A stretch of 64,000 bases of DNA. It comes from Trichuris trichiura. Lineage: Eukaryota; Nematoda; Enoplea; Trichinellida; Trichuridae. The position numbers were made by a program, and so were the translations under genes. Positions 12,301 to 24,967 of this stretch are shown in pieces; positions within the stretch are counted from its first letter, which is position 1, and every line of letters begins with the position of its first letter. The stretch is taken from contig JBAJFE010000060.1 in NCBI GenBank assembly GCA_037903355.1, positions 1,674,001 through 1,738,000 on the forward strand, given 5' to 3'. The notes under the pieces are model-generated. The model was not told where the DNA came from, ran no database searches, and saw nothing but the letters and a program-made list of their open reading frames with translations.

Positions 12301-15300
12301 TACCCGTGGTAAGCATGCGGGCGGCTTCGGAGGAACAGGCAGACTTGGATGTCATCGATGGCGCGCAAGCTTTATCGTCAGGTGGACATACAGTTTTTTT
12401 TAAAATGCCGCGCCTATTTCTGATGGAATGTATTTAAGCAGAAGTCGATCAATCGCGGGTGAAATCGACGACGTTGACCACGTCGGAAGATGCCGTTCGT
12501 TTACGCTTTAAGCGGCCTTCATTGTTCTCGTCGTCGCGTTTTCACTTTCAAAATATATCCGATTTAATGGCAAAGGTTCTTTCTCGTAGTACATTCCGTT
12601 ACCCGACGATGTCGTTTATTATTTTAGTACAAAAAGCGAACAGAGTCAAAGTCGGAAAGCGAAAGCGACAGAAAATCCGATTTGGCCAATCCGGCACCTC
12701 GAAGGCGCTCCATATTCGCCGTAAGACTACTCGCGTTCTTGTATTTATGCCTCAGTTGGGTATTTTGCAACTTTCAACTCAGAATGTACATCCGTGGCAA
12801 AAGCTGCGGCACGCGTTGAAGGAGGGAACGTTCAGGCAAGAAGAATTCGACGAAGCCGCAAAATATTACGAGGAAAGGTTCGTATCCCGAAACGCCACCG
12901 CGCTCTCTCTCTGCTCAAAGCCGGTTTTGACAACTTTTTTGATTCTTGCGTACCTGCTTTCCATTTTTGTAAATATGTTCTTTGGAGGCTTTTTAAAAAT
13001 AATCGCCTCGATAGATGGCGCTTATGTCGGTTGAGCCTGATTGGCTACTACTCCGGGACTACGTTTAGATGCCATTGATTTCTATGGGTGACGTACAGTC
13101 ACTACTAGTAACAAGGCTGAGTTTGAGCAAGCTAAAGCGACATTAGCGCCATCTACAGCTAGATTATTATGGTTAGGATAAAGCCGTATATTTTTCCTTT
13201 GCAGGAGTACTATTTGGTAAAGGAATCGTCAGCGGAAGGGCATTTTATTTTCCTGTCCTAATCAGGATGTTTGTAGTTTCGACAAGTAAATTATGCAAAT
13301 TCTGACATTGCTTAATTAACTTTTCAGTGACGTCAGAGCCTTGTTACGTCATTGTAGCTATTTTAAGTGCGTCTGTTTAAGATTGGTGACCTTGCAGCAA
13401 GAGGATGACGTCGATTCTGGTCTGCTTGGCGGAGGGAAGTACTGGATAGGCAAAGACTACGTCAACTTTATTTTCAAAGATTTCACCGCGATTGATTTGC
13501 CCTACAATGGTACGTTATGCCGATCGTACGCAAGGAAGGCAGCCTACTTATATCGTAATGTTTTCAGATTTCATCGATCGTCGAGAGACGCCAAGAATGC
13601 CTTGGCACGATATAGCGTCCGTATTTTTCAGCACTGTTGCCAGAGATGTTGCTCGCCACTTTATTGAACGATGGAATGCGTGCAAGGTTGAGTCAAGTTT
13701 TTTTGCATATTTTTAAAACCTTGTTCAGACGGAGAAGAACAAGTACGATCGCAAGTTGCCCTATTTGATTCCAAAAACATACGAGAGAACTCGCGTACCT
13801 CAAATGTTTCGCGACATATCGCACAAATGTCACGTTCAGGTTGGCCTATATGTTCTTTTTTTTATTTTTCCAAGCAGTGGCGCTTATTTGAAGCTGCTGC
13901 GGAGCGCCTGTCCGTGGTCGGTTGGTAACAATATGATGGAGGCAAGTATACATCGAGCCTACGTTGGTTTGATAGAAAATGCGAAACATTACATTTATAT
14001 CGAGGTGCGAGAAGCTGTTTATTATGTAAATAAGTGTAATGTTTAGTGTTACGCGTTATTTAGAATCAATTCTTTGTCACCATGCTGGACCGCACCGACG
14101 TACAGAACAGCATAGCGAAAGCGCTTTACGATCGTATTGTCCAGGCGCACAAGTACGTTTTTATTTTTCGTTTTCACTACCTCAAACGAACATAAATACA
14201 GAGCGCCTTGTAACAGTTCCCATTCGTACAATGAAATTTACATAGCGGTCCGTATGAGCATCTTATGCAATACAGTGTTTTAACGGTTAGTATCTTTTGT
14301 AAACCGGAGGGGAGTTGTCCATGCCTGAGAACGCATTCCGGTTGATAGCTTTTTAAGCGCTTCCTTTAAAGTCCTTTGCCCCATTAGCAGCAACGATATT
14401 CATCATATACGCTCTCTTCGATTCCATAAACGTTGTGGCAAAATTGCCTTGTACCTACCTTTTTATTTCTAAACTCAAGATCGCGGTGAATTTTTCGGGA
14501 TTCGGCGGCCATTCCGTCTTTAGCGTCCACAGCTCTTCCTTGGACGTCATCCAATGCTAAATTTCAAATATAGTCATCACTGTCATCGCTTAAAGATATT
14601 CGGGATTCGGGAAGGATTGCATTCTCACCCCTTCTTTCAAACCTAAAAGCAATCAGACGTCTTCCGCTTGTCATTTAAGGGAACGGAAGGTTGCGAAAAG
14701 GTCAGACGTGGTAAAAGATGGTTTTAAGCTTCTTATATAAAAATTTCTTTCAATTTAGCCGGAGGAGTATAGGATTTTATTGAGTTGTTTTAAAAATAAC
14801 GGATAAGGGTTAAAAAAAAGAAATTCAGTTTCTCAAGTGCGACTGTATTTTAAAAACAATGATTAAAAACTTTTTTAGGAAGAAGGAAGCATTCCGCGTT
14901 TATGTTCTTCTTCCTCTTCTGCCGGGCTTCGAAGGTCAAGTTGGAACCACAGGCGGTAGCGCCCTTCAAGCCGTTCTATACTGGACTTATCAGTCCATAT
15001 CCAAAGGAGCGCATAGTTTGCTCGAGAACCTTTCCCGAGAAAGTATGAGCTCATTCAGATATTTTTCTATGAAATAACATCCAATTTTTTTCGTCGTTCC
15101 AGTCGAAGATCCTTCGCAATATATTATTTTCTGCTCGCTGAGAACTCACGGCGTCTTGCTGGACAAGATGGTAACCTGTAGGCGGCAAACCCTATTCGAC
15201 ATCTCCCTCTGATGTTTACTGTAGGTGACAGAACTAATTTACATACACAGCAAACTTATGATTGTTGACGATCGATGGACAATTGTTGGTTCGGCAAATA

Positions 15301-15898
15301 TTAACGACAGATCCATGCTGGGCAAACGTGATTCCGAGGTTCTACTTGAATGCATGTTTTGTTAAGGTTAATACTTTGGTTTGCCGCTTCCAGGTTGCAG
15401 TCATTGTTGAGGATGCGGAATTTGAGGCGTCCAAAATGAATGGACAGGACTACTTTGCCGGCAAGTTCGCGCGTTCGTTGCGGCATCGACTCTTTTACGA
15501 ACATCTCGGTTTGCGCAAGAAGAACAGCCCGTCCATTGACATATCGGATCCATCGTCCGAACGTTTTTTCTCCTTGTGGAAAGGCATTGCCCGAAAAAAT
15601 ACGGATATCTACGAAAAGGTATGACGTCATCAAAAAAAAAAGCTTCACTCAATTGAGCCTATTTATTTTGAAGGTATTTTGTTGTATACCGACGGACGAA
15701 GCGAAAACGTTCGAACAAGTGAAACAGTACAAAGGCCGTCTTAAGCTTAGCGACTACGACGAGGCGAGCGCTAAAGCTTTGCTTGATGATCTTACGGGCA
15801 ATTTGGTTTTGTTTCCATTGTCATTTTTATGCAACAGCGACCTGTCACCATCTTATATGACCAAAGAGGGTCTTGCTCCAACTTCACTATTCACGTAG
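9390..15898 (+). CDS. Phospholipase D (PX-PH-HKD type, PLD1/2-like)
   Basis: The enzyme hydrolyses phosphatidylcholine to phosphatidic acid and choline at membranes. Start ATG 9390 opens [13 protein letters not shown]. Exons 2-3 give the PX domain, with [22 protein letters not shown] near 10332-10400. A PH-type segment follows ([18 protein letters not shown] and [18 protein letters not shown], 11050-11320). The first catalytic half is near 11680-12140 ([20 protein letters not shown], then [10 protein letters not shown], the first HKD motif). A long linker and several introns lead to [16 protein letters not shown] and [13 protein letters not shown] (13430-13640). The second HKD is near 15240-15330 ([20 protein letters not shown] and [11 protein letters not shown]). 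The protein ends at TAG 15896-15898 after [16 protein letters not shown]. Both HKD motifs are complete, so it should be active. The exon order in the linker (12200-13380) and at 14150-14880 is uncertain. Confidence 0.93.
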
Positions 15899-16390
15899 GA
15901 AAAGGGCAAAAGAGGTGGGAACGATCCGCCATACATTAGCGACGCTTTTGTAAAGAGATGAGCACTTTTCTAGTCGATCCTTTAAAAATGTTTACCTTCC
16001 AGCCGATGCTGTTGCCTAAGAATGCTTGTTGTTTGCAGCTTAGTTTTTTAGCCGCCAAAACGATTGTTAACCTTTGATGCTGTTTGTTTTTTTAAAAAAT
16101 CGACTTTTAACGTAGTATCATTGAATTTTTCGTGATTTTCAAGTAACGCGTACAGTACGCAACAGTAAAGGCGCCGTCTTCGGACAACGTAATTTTTTTC
16201 CGATTCGTCAAAGTCTGTTCCGCCGTTTCTTACAATGCTTATCGGTTTCAATAACGCAAACGACGGTTGTAGTTTATTTATTCAGTCGAGTAGGTTATAG
16301 AGAGGTTTATGAATATTATTTTGAGGACATAATTACGGGAGCTGATCCACTTTGCTCGCGTAATTATGTCCAGTAGGCGCGCAAAGTTTA
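15899..16390. other. Spacer between convergent phospholipase D and kinase genes
   Basis: No gene is seen. A 13-bp perfect inverted repeat lies at 16325-16337 / 16359-16371 (GGACATAATTACG and its complement), just past the kinase stop codon. It could form a 3'-end hairpin, but no function can be assigned. Confidence 0.5.
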
Positions 16391-17617
16391 TTATACAGAT
16401 TTGCTTCTTTTCTTGGTATTATATTTTGCTCTTCTCAAAGGAGCAGCGCGCATAGAGGCGCATTTGATACTTGCAATATCTATTTCGTCAAGTCGAAGAC
16501 TTTTGGGGGCGTTTAGCCTGTCGGCAGCTTGGACAAGTTGTTCGATGATTTCATCGTGATCAAACTGTTCTCCGTAGGAAAAGTTCTTCAGCGCTCTGTA
16601 CATTGTCTTTATACAATGGGGCATATCGCCAAAAATGGTATCCGCTCTGCTTGAGCGTTTTAATTGTCCAATTTTTCTAATGTCTCCCTCATTTGCCCAT
16701 GGCAATTTGCCAAGATACAAATCTGCCATCATGTAAAACAGACTGATCATATCGTCGTGGATGCCCAATTCCAGACCGTAGTGGGCGTTGAAGGAAGCGT
16801 GCAGACGCGAACCGCAAAATTCGGCGTCCATTTCGGGCCTTATGACGAAGTTGTTAACGCCGAATTGAATTTGCAAAGCCGATCCAAAGTCAACAATGGA
16901 TATTACATCTTTGTCTTCGTAAAGTCCAATGGCAAAATTTTCCGGTCGTACATCCCTAAGGACAAAACCAGCTTCGTGCACGGCGCTCAGCGCTTCGGCG
17001 CATTGAATTCCAATGCGTAGAACCGTTCCCAAATCAAAGCTTTTATCCATTGCCCTTTTTCGGATAGTTGCCAAGTCGGGACCAACCATTGTTAATACTA
17101 AGTAATCTATTCCACGATAATTGCCATATTCAATGTATTTCGAAACATGCGGGCAGTCGGAAAGACGTTTCAAAATGAATGCCTCTTTATACAGTCGATT
17201 CCTTCTTTGGTGAGGAAGATCAACCTTAAAAAAAACATATGTATTCACTGCGATTGAATTGTTAAGCATGTTAGCATAGCGATGGAACTTCGTCGCTGAA
17301 GTTCTACCCTATGCTAATGCTTGCTTCAGGTGTAGACATGGCATTGTATATATGTATACCTTCATGGCATATTTTCCAGATTCTTTGTTATCGTTTACTT
17401 GGAATTTCAATCCATAAATTCCGCTGTCCACATGATCTTCAATCTGGAAGCGATCACTGACAGTGGAACTATGAATTAAGTCTTGGATGTCAATGTGTTT
17501 GTCAATGCTGCTGTTGAGACTGCTCATAGCTGCCATAGTTGTTACGACTGAGAGAATGATGAAGTGAAAGCAAATGATTAGATTTCCTAGCATCGTCGAT
17601 TCTGGTTTTAAAGTCAT
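16391..17617 (-). CDS. Divergent CK1/TTBK-family kinase with predicted signal peptide (363 aa)
   Basis: Two exons, 17360-17617 and 16391-17224, are joined at AAG|GTATAC and TTTTAAG|G. The N-terminus holds a hydrophobic core (MLGNLIICFHFIILSVVTT) that looks like a signal peptide; ATGs at 17617 and 17593 are both possible. The kinase fold is of the CK1/tau-tubulin-kinase kind: YAMKV (ATP lysine), YKEAFILKRL (helix C glutamate), VDFGSAL, and FCGSRLHASFNAHYGLELG followed by HDDMISLFYMMADLYLGKLPW, the CK1-group activation-segment layout. Departures from the norm are a glycine-poor loop (DSGIYGLKF), LRD in place of HRD, and RDVRPENF in place of RDIKPxNF. The catalytic Asp and DFG Asp remain. The C-terminus is basic (RRAKYNTKKRSKSV). 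It may be secreted or ER-resident, with weak or no kinase activity. Confidence 0.85.
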
Positions 17618-18746
17618 TTATAGTAGCAAAGTGTTCTTCGGATACTTTAAAGTTATATCCTTACGAGCGGATATTCGCGCGCGTACAAATTTATTTGTAA
17701 TTTTCCGTCCCTTCCCGCGCGAGCAGCCTGCAACGTTACAAATACTTTCTTCAGAAGTGTCTTGCGGAAGCGGACTTTATAAGTCCATTTTACTGTAGTT
17801 CAACGCCATTTTGTTAACGTAAAAAACTATTAGTTCATCGCGTAATGATAACGGCACTTTGATGTTCCTTTTCGGGATTCACCGCGTTGTAGAAAAAAAA
17901 CGATGTTGAGCTTAAGCGAAAGGACTCTAATCCTTTCCTTGGCAATGGTATACATTCAGTTCAAATGCTGTATAAATGCTGAAACCCATAAAACATAACT
18001 GAAAGTAATTCTCGGGATTTCGATTTATTCGGGCTTTGGCCCTAAAGGTTTTCGGTGAAGGACTAATTTTTCCGCGTTAAAATGGAGCGAATCCCGAAAG
18101 TAACATGCAGGCAGTGTTAACATCACGCCCTGAAAGCTCTGTAAAAACAATATGTATAAACAAATGACGACAGTTGCGAAGAGCTCATAATTAAAGCAGA
18201 AGTGAAATAATAGAATTTTTGCGATATCCCGAATGAACAATAGTTCTCCTCATCCCTCAGGCAGCTTTGTAGCACTCAGCTCCTTTGACCATTGTGATGA
18301 CGTCACAGGTGCTCCTTGCCTGACCTCTTGTGATTATCATGTTGGAAAAGAGCGCTCCTCGGATAGCTGCAATGATGAGCCGGATGCTGAAATAAGGCTT
18401 TGGACACCAGCGACTGGATATCTGGCGAATCCCGAATGCTCCCTCATAACTCAAACAATTTGAAGACAGTCTTCGTCAGCTGATTCATTAAACGCTCTAA
18501 GTCGATCAAAGACCAGGAAATGCAATCACACGCAAGTAATGCTTGCAATAATGCTTTCGGAAGAGCTGGTAAGAAAGGAAAGCTCATTTTGGTAAAGACG
18601 ATGAATCCAAACCAAATTATTTTCATAAAAGGACGTTTATTTCGCGCGCTGACGAAGTGGGGAAAAAACAGAGTACATATATGCGTAAATGGAAAAGCAA
18701 GAAACAAAGTTGAGCTCTCTGAAAAAAGTCAAAATATTACAGTAAT
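17618..18746. other. Spacer between kinase and Tudor-domain genes
   Basis: About 1.1 kb upstream of the kinase and downstream of the Tudor gene. Open stretches near 18233-18463 and 18520-18707 lack splice sites and family similarity. I see no gene, RNA gene or repeat here. Confidence 0.4.
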
Positions 18747-20356
18747 CTATATTGTCCCATTGAGAGCTACGCTAGTTTCAACGGGAGGAATGTTTTCACA
18801 GGGAACAGTTTCGCTTTGCGTAAGTTTGTCGTTGGTGACGTCGTTCTCTTGAATTTTGCCTCCATTGTTGCGCATAAATTCCACTTGCTTTTCTACCTTG
18901 AAGGAAAGATGTCCTTTGGGGGAATGGAAAAAAAGCGGCAAATGAAACCTTGTTCAAGAATTCCCTGTAAAGAATTTGTCCGCGCGGATACATTTGCGCT
19001 GAACATTTTTTCAGCACGCTACTATCATCTCGTCCGATTTTGGGATGTCCAAGAGTTAGTCCCAGCTTGCCAGTTTGATAAGCTTCCACGGTCGCATTCA
19101 ATTCACGTCTATACTGCAATATGCGCGTCTCGGAACGAGCGCGTGACCAAAGAGTATTGTCACGATGTGTCACCTCTAAAAAGCTTTTTGGCAATCATCT
19201 AATACTGTATACTGTATGCATTACGATGAATGTAGCACGTAAATGCCAGCCGTGGCACCAAAGCAAACATTTCCGGCAAAGGATAGAGCCGGTCTTGTTC
19301 AAAGTTAACAACGCAACCTAAATCAATCAACTTGACTTCTATTTTGCCATCGCTGCTCCGTCTGATAACTTTGCCGCGCCGCCACTTCTGTTCATGTTGC
19401 ACAGCGACAGGCAAAGTTTTGCAAAGCTGCAAAGTGCAAAGCCGCTCAATTCATCTCAATACAGAGTGTATGCTCACAGTTTTTGCTGGGTTCAAAGCAG
19501 CCGCTGCGTAGAACATTTGCATGCTGGATTCAATAACGTAGAAAAGACGATTCAACGCTTCGAAGCGGACGTGAAAAGTCCAAGGTCCGTGCCAATCCAA
19601 CAACGTTATGGGCGTTTGCGTCGCTTCCAAAATACGGAATTTTCCTATGCTGGCATAGACTAACTCTCGCGATGGCAGATACCGTTTTGCACGCGAGAAA
19701 CTTTCGCAACGGACTCCGGCTTGAAAGAAAACGTTATTCGTAAAAGCATCGTTCAAAAAATCAAAAGCTGCTTAACAACGCCTTTTTAAAATAGTTAACA
19801 ACTGCATTTGCTGTTCTGATAAAAGTGCTGTAATTCGCTTGTCCTTACCTGAATACTATTAACAATATATGTGCACTATGCTTTGTCAAAAAATGTCATT
19901 TACTTCGAAAATAGAAGTCAGCTGCATTTCAAATGTATTGTGAGCGCGCGGGAATACTTACTTTTTAAATTTGTAACCATATTATAAGGTGGTGCTTCAA
20001 TGCTGAGCGGTTTTTCATCTTCTACCGAATCTGAACGCGATAAAAAAGATGTCAAACAAACAGCAAAGGGAGTGGGGGAAAAAGAATGAGTAACGATGGA
20101 CATAATGTAATAATGAAAGCGGAATTGACCTGGAATTGCAAAGAACATTTGCAAACCGTGGGCATCGACTTCGTCGCTTTTAAGCGCGGCCAAACGTTTC
20201 AAATCTTCACTTTCTGAACGCAAACGCAGGTTGACAAAGAATCTATGATACAATACGATGGTGTTAACATCTTACGCGGTTCCTGAATTCTAAATCCCGC
20301 CCATTCAGGGTCGATTTGCACATTTTCCCTAACGAAATCCTCCCTTGCCTCTTCGG
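18747..20356 (-). CDS. Tudor-domain protein (5' end not resolved)
   Basis: At least five exons are visible. The most upstream starts after TTATTTCAG at 20356 and reads EEAREDFVRENVQIDPEWAG. Next come SEDLKRLAALKSDEVDAHG and SVEDEKPLSIEAPPYNM. The Tudor core follows: ITLLDWHGPWTFHVRFEALN (near 19600) and WRRGKVIRRSSDGKIEVKLI|DLGCVV (near 19370-19320), ending LPEMFALVPRLAFTCYI. This is the extended-Tudor pattern of Trp, a basic strand, a D-x-G turn and P..A..C. Such domains bind dimethylarginine, often on Piwi-pathway proteins. The C-terminal tail (ENIPPVETSVALNGTI, stop at 18747) is less certain. I could not find the start codon or decide which TDRD subfamily this is. Confidence 0.65.
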
Positions 20357-23310
20357 CTGAAATAAAATCTCACTGCAACCATTGCTTTCATATGCGAGCA
20401 TCAATGAGAAAAAAAATGCAAAAACTCAGTGGCAAAAGATGTTGGTGGATAAGCGCACGCAATAACATCATTCCAACATAGTGCCGAAATCGCAAGCTAT
20501 AGCTACGTGAGTAATAGCAATAAAAAAAATAAAGGAACAAATCGGAAATATTTTTTTCCTACGCAACCTCAAATATACAGTAAATCGCAGAAGTAAATGA
20601 CGGAAAGTAGGTATGTTAGGCCTTCAACAAACAACATGAATTACGGTAGTCACGTCAGAAGCGAAACTTTTAAAAAACGTTTTTTCACCTACTTTCCGTT
20701 ATCCACTTTTGCAGATTACTGTACGGTTGGGGCAGAAAACACCCGAAGAATGTATGCTCTTCACGCAGCGAATAAACAACACTTAGAAGAGGAATAAGCG
20801 CAGAAAAAAGAAATGAAGAATACTACCAAATAAAAGAGAAAAAAATAAACATCTTATTAGTTATGCCACTAACAGGATTACTGTAAGTTTAAAAATGCAG
20901 GTTCGTTTCTGGCAATCTAACTGCCCACACTGTTTTGCTCCTATTTTGTGTAAGAATAGATTTAAATTTTATTCCGTTTACGTGCAGCGCGTATCCGGCT
21001 GTCCTGATGATCGTAAGACTCATCGGATACACTAATACAGTGTCCGAAGCTGACAGTACTCATCGGATGCACTCACGAAGTCTCACTTGTTTGAATGACA
21101 ACGTGAACTGTTAATACTTCAACAATAACGGGATTTGGAATTATTGACATGGAAAAGGTCTTATGGTTGAAACTTTGAAGCGGAAAGCCATTAAGCGTGT
21201 GTGTTTCAGCTTTGGAAAGCGGCAACAGTTGGAACTGTGTTATTCGCGCAACTGGATGTTGGACGCGTGGGCAGCTTGATGATGTCATCTATAGATAAGC
21301 AAAACTCCTAAACAATGAGAATGGAATACTTAAGAGAGAATCTGTTTTGCGTCGAAAACATTTTTTTAATATTTGAACCATCCACATTAGGATTACTTTT
21401 CACTAAGCGTTGAAAAAAATGGAATATGACTCATACAGCACAAAAATGATGTTAAGGTCTTGTATTGTTGCCGCCCGCGTCTTACCGTATGCGCTTTGAG
21501 CATCTTGTTCTGCCCTTACGTAAGCCTAAGCCAAAAAATAACCTTTACATTCTAACTTAGACTTAAGCAAGAGAAGAAAAAGCTGATTGTTAAGCTAGAT
21601 AGTAAGGGGAAAATAGAAAACGCGGCATGTTTGCCGGAAAGGAACCTACCTTTCTCAGACGAACTAGGGCGGCTAACAAGCCACATTTAAATTCATTAGA
21701 AAAATTATTTAAATTATTTAATTATGCATTTGGCACAAGCACAGAATGGTTAATGAGATGAATAATTAATGAAAGAAAGTACAAACCTTCTACATCTCTG
21801 CCAACCTCACTCCTGAAGAGCTGAAAACGCTCATCTGAAGAAACAGCTGTGCTAGGACGGCTGGTCCAACTGCCAACTAAAAGTATTCCGTAATTTTTCG
21901 TTAAAAGTTCCCATCAAAGCTTACCCTCCTCAACGTCAAGATCGTCAATTATTGACATTCCTCTTTTAATACTCTAAAAAGCAAACCAACCTACAAGGGC
22001 AAGCAACAAAGCTCTGCGAGTAAAATAATCGAATACAAGTCACCGTAAAAAATCATGAAGACCAATGAAGGAGTAGCGCGTAGTTTTTGCGCTATTTAAG
22101 GTTAACTCCCACTTAACCACCATCATTTGAAATAAGCGTTTATTTAGAAACAATGGAAACGTTAAGCTGCTTGAAATATGATCAACCCACTAACTGCATG
22201 CAAACCAAACCTCAAAAACACCGACAGCTGCAACAACCAACCTTCTGCTAAAAAGTACCGTAAGCAGTATGTGATGTTCAGGTATATTTTTCCTAAAAAT
22301 TAATTCAATACCCATTTTCTTGGTAAATGCCGACTATCCTTCCTAGCCAGTGAATAATTAAATTTTTTTAAACCGACTACAACGCCAAACGTTGTTTCGA
22401 AGGCAATCGTTTGGCTCTACTTTTCCATCAGCAACCGTTCGTACAGGCTCTATTAAGTAAGGCAGTCGTTTTGTAGCTGGCGAAAACATTTCACATTGCT
22501 AAAACTAAATAAGCAAACAGAAAATGTTTATAAACCGTGAAGAAGACATCATTCTAAAAATCGATAAGGGCTATGTTATGAGTTTTGATAGAGAGCTACA
22601 GCAAAGAAAAGTTTTCTTACTAACTTTTGTTGTAGTTGATGAAGAGGCACGCCCTTCTGCTTCTAAATAATATGCTCTTATAAAAGCTATGGCTGCAAGC
22701 ACCTTTCATGGGTGACTGCTTTCATAGCTGCAAAAAGTCAGGTAACAAAAAATGTAGTTAATATTTTGTAGCTGTTGTGTCCGAAGGACCATGCGTCTGA
22801 ACCCGCGGACCGTTGTTGCCCACTTGATTTATAGCAGTGCAGTTTTATCAGACGGGGGCCGATTACTGACCTAATTGTTGGATGTTTATGCGTTGTTACT
22901 GATTAAAGGCTCGGACAAACAAGCACATAATAGTAGCAAACACTTAGAGAACCATTTTCCATTAATAAGCCGCTAGAACGCAAAAAAAATACCTTGCTTC
23001 GGAGCAGGCGAATCGTGTATTAACGCCTTACAAGTTTGTTGAGGCGCAAAACATCCTTTATGCAGTTAGACTGCCTGCCAATTAAATTTGCAGGTGTGAC
23101 GAAAGCCTACATGAGCAACCGTGTTGAGTAACAGTTAAAAGTTTCAGTGGTTGTACCTGCGAGCACTTTATTAAGCACAGTATGAAATCAATTTGTTTTA
23201 GCTCAAAAGTAAGGTTTTAGAGTGGAAGTGACGAGTTAACCGATGAAAATTTTTTTTTTCAGCTGTTCACGTTGCGTCGAAACCGTTGTTTATCGATGAT
23301 ATTTTAAAAA
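20357..23310. other. Gene-poor spacer before ARFRP1
   Basis: Almost 3 kb without a recognisable coding exon apart from a possible missing first exon of the Tudor gene. A copy of the short dispersed word (TTACTGTAAG...AAAAATGCAGG) lies at 20879-20905. A T-rich acceptor (TTTTTTTTTCAG) about 48 bp before the ARFRP1 ATG suggests a 5' UTR intron or trans-splice site. Confidence 0.4.
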
Positions 23311-24216
23311 ATGTTTGCGCTCATCCGCGAATTGTGGAGGTACATTAACAGCAAGGACGAGTATTTCGTCCTAATTTTAGGCTTGGATAATGCCGGAAAA
23401 ACAGTAAGCGGCTAATTTTTTTCTACCGCTGAAGTTGTTCGCAGCTTGGCTTTTTTCGCAGACGTTGCTTGAAGTAACAAAAACGAAGTTTACCTCGAAA
23501 TACAAGTCCGCCGATTTGTCCAAGATTACTACAACCGTTGGCTTGAATAGTAATTTGCATTGCAAGAGCCTTACCGCTTTAAGATGCACTACTTTTTCAG
23601 TAGGAAAGGTAGTTGTTAGTGGTGTACAGCTGAACTTTTGGGACTTAGGCGGCCAAAATGCACTGCAATCCCTTTGGGATAAGGTATCCTCTGCACAGCA
23701 GCTTTCTTGGATTTAATCCACTCTTCCGATATTATATTCCAGTACTTTGCTGAATCTCATGGCATTGTGTTCGTCGTAGACTCGATGGATCATGCTAGGC
23801 TCAGGGAATCGTGGCAAGCATTCGGTATTCATCTTTCGGCTGTCTTTTTTTCCAATAAATAAGTTTTAGATAAGTTGTTGGACAGTCCCGCTTTGGTTGG
23901 TGTTCCAATAGTGATTATATGCAACAAGCAGGACATACGGGTAAGCTGATACCTTTTTTCCATTAAACAACTTGGTTTTCTCTTAAGGGATGTCTGTCGG
24001 TGCATGAAATTAAAACAGCTTTCAGCGATAGCCTTGACAAACTTCACGATCGCGATTGTTCCATATTTGGTGCCTCTGCTTTATTAGGGTTTGCTTTTAA
24101 AGCTCAACAGAATTCAGAAATACAACAAGTACATTTTTAGGGCGAACGTTCGCGAAAGTATGGTTTGGCTGGTCGACAGAGTCAAGCAGAACTCTCAGTG
24201 TCGGCCGCCCTGTTGA
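23311..24216 (+). CDS. ARFRP1: ADP-ribosylation factor-related protein 1
   Basis: This small Arf-family GTPase acts at the trans-Golgi. Seven exons can be placed: 23311-23403, 23462-23549, 23601-23683, 23743-23824, 23870-23940, 23988-24088 and 24141-24216 (TGA). Introns are 45-59 nt. The product starts MFALIRELWRYINSKDEYF, as ARFRP1 does, without an N-terminal Gly2 myristoylation site. GTP-binding motifs are GLDNAGKT (P-loop), the switch I region SKITTTVGLN with its Thr, WDLGGQ (switch II) and NKQD (guanine specificity). The last G motif is GASAL. The tail VRESMVWLVDRVKQNSQC matches the ARFRP1 end. The protein is complete, about 195 residues. Confidence 0.93.
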
Positions 24217-24967
24217 TGCCACGTCACGTGTAACTATTTTCGCCTTTACTCTGATGCTGTTAATATTTTTTAAAAATGAACAATTCAAATTGTCAGGTGA
24301 GTGTCTTGCATACTTTGCCAGCAAAATCTTTCGCCAAGCGCCCAAGTTTTTAAATAGCTTTCGGAAAATCTTGAATTTCTTTTACAGTATTGCTTTTTAG
24401 AAGTTAGGTTACTATAATTACTGTAAGTTTTAATCCGTTAGTCTCGATTATGCAGTTCAAGGTTCTTTCCACCGAAAACTCGCCAAAGAGGTTCCATAAC
24501 TTTTCGATAAATATTTAAACCTAAAATTTGCATGAAATGCAGCACATTTTGACGTTTGGGTTTACAGAGCTTAATCGTACAAACTAAGAATGAAGGTGTA
24601 GCGTCAATATTCATTGCGAACAAGTTGCGCGACTGTACTGTAGAAGCAATGCTCATAAAAAGTATGCCAAACAGGTAAAGCAAAAAAAGGAAACGTATAC
24701 GGCGTAAGAGAAGAATGCATCGCACGCTTTCAAAAGCGTTATAAAAAAAAGTGAAGCAACAGAGAAAACAACATTACGGGCAAACTAATTGAAGCGATGA
24801 TAAAGGCGGGAAAGCGCCTGACGGCGAGCGGTCTCTTTTCCAGCTACGTTCAGGCAGTGTAAGAGATTACAACCCCAAAGCGCGTTAATACGAAATATAA
24901 CAGAGGAAGTAGAAAGCAATGAAAGAAAAAAGACAAATGGCCGTCGGCGAAATGGACTATACTCCAT
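24217..24967. other. Spacer between convergent ARFRP1 and MICAL
   Basis: No gene is seen. Contains a diverged TTACTGTAAG word near 24416 and T/A-rich tracts. It holds the 3' ends of both neighbours. Confidence 0.4.
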
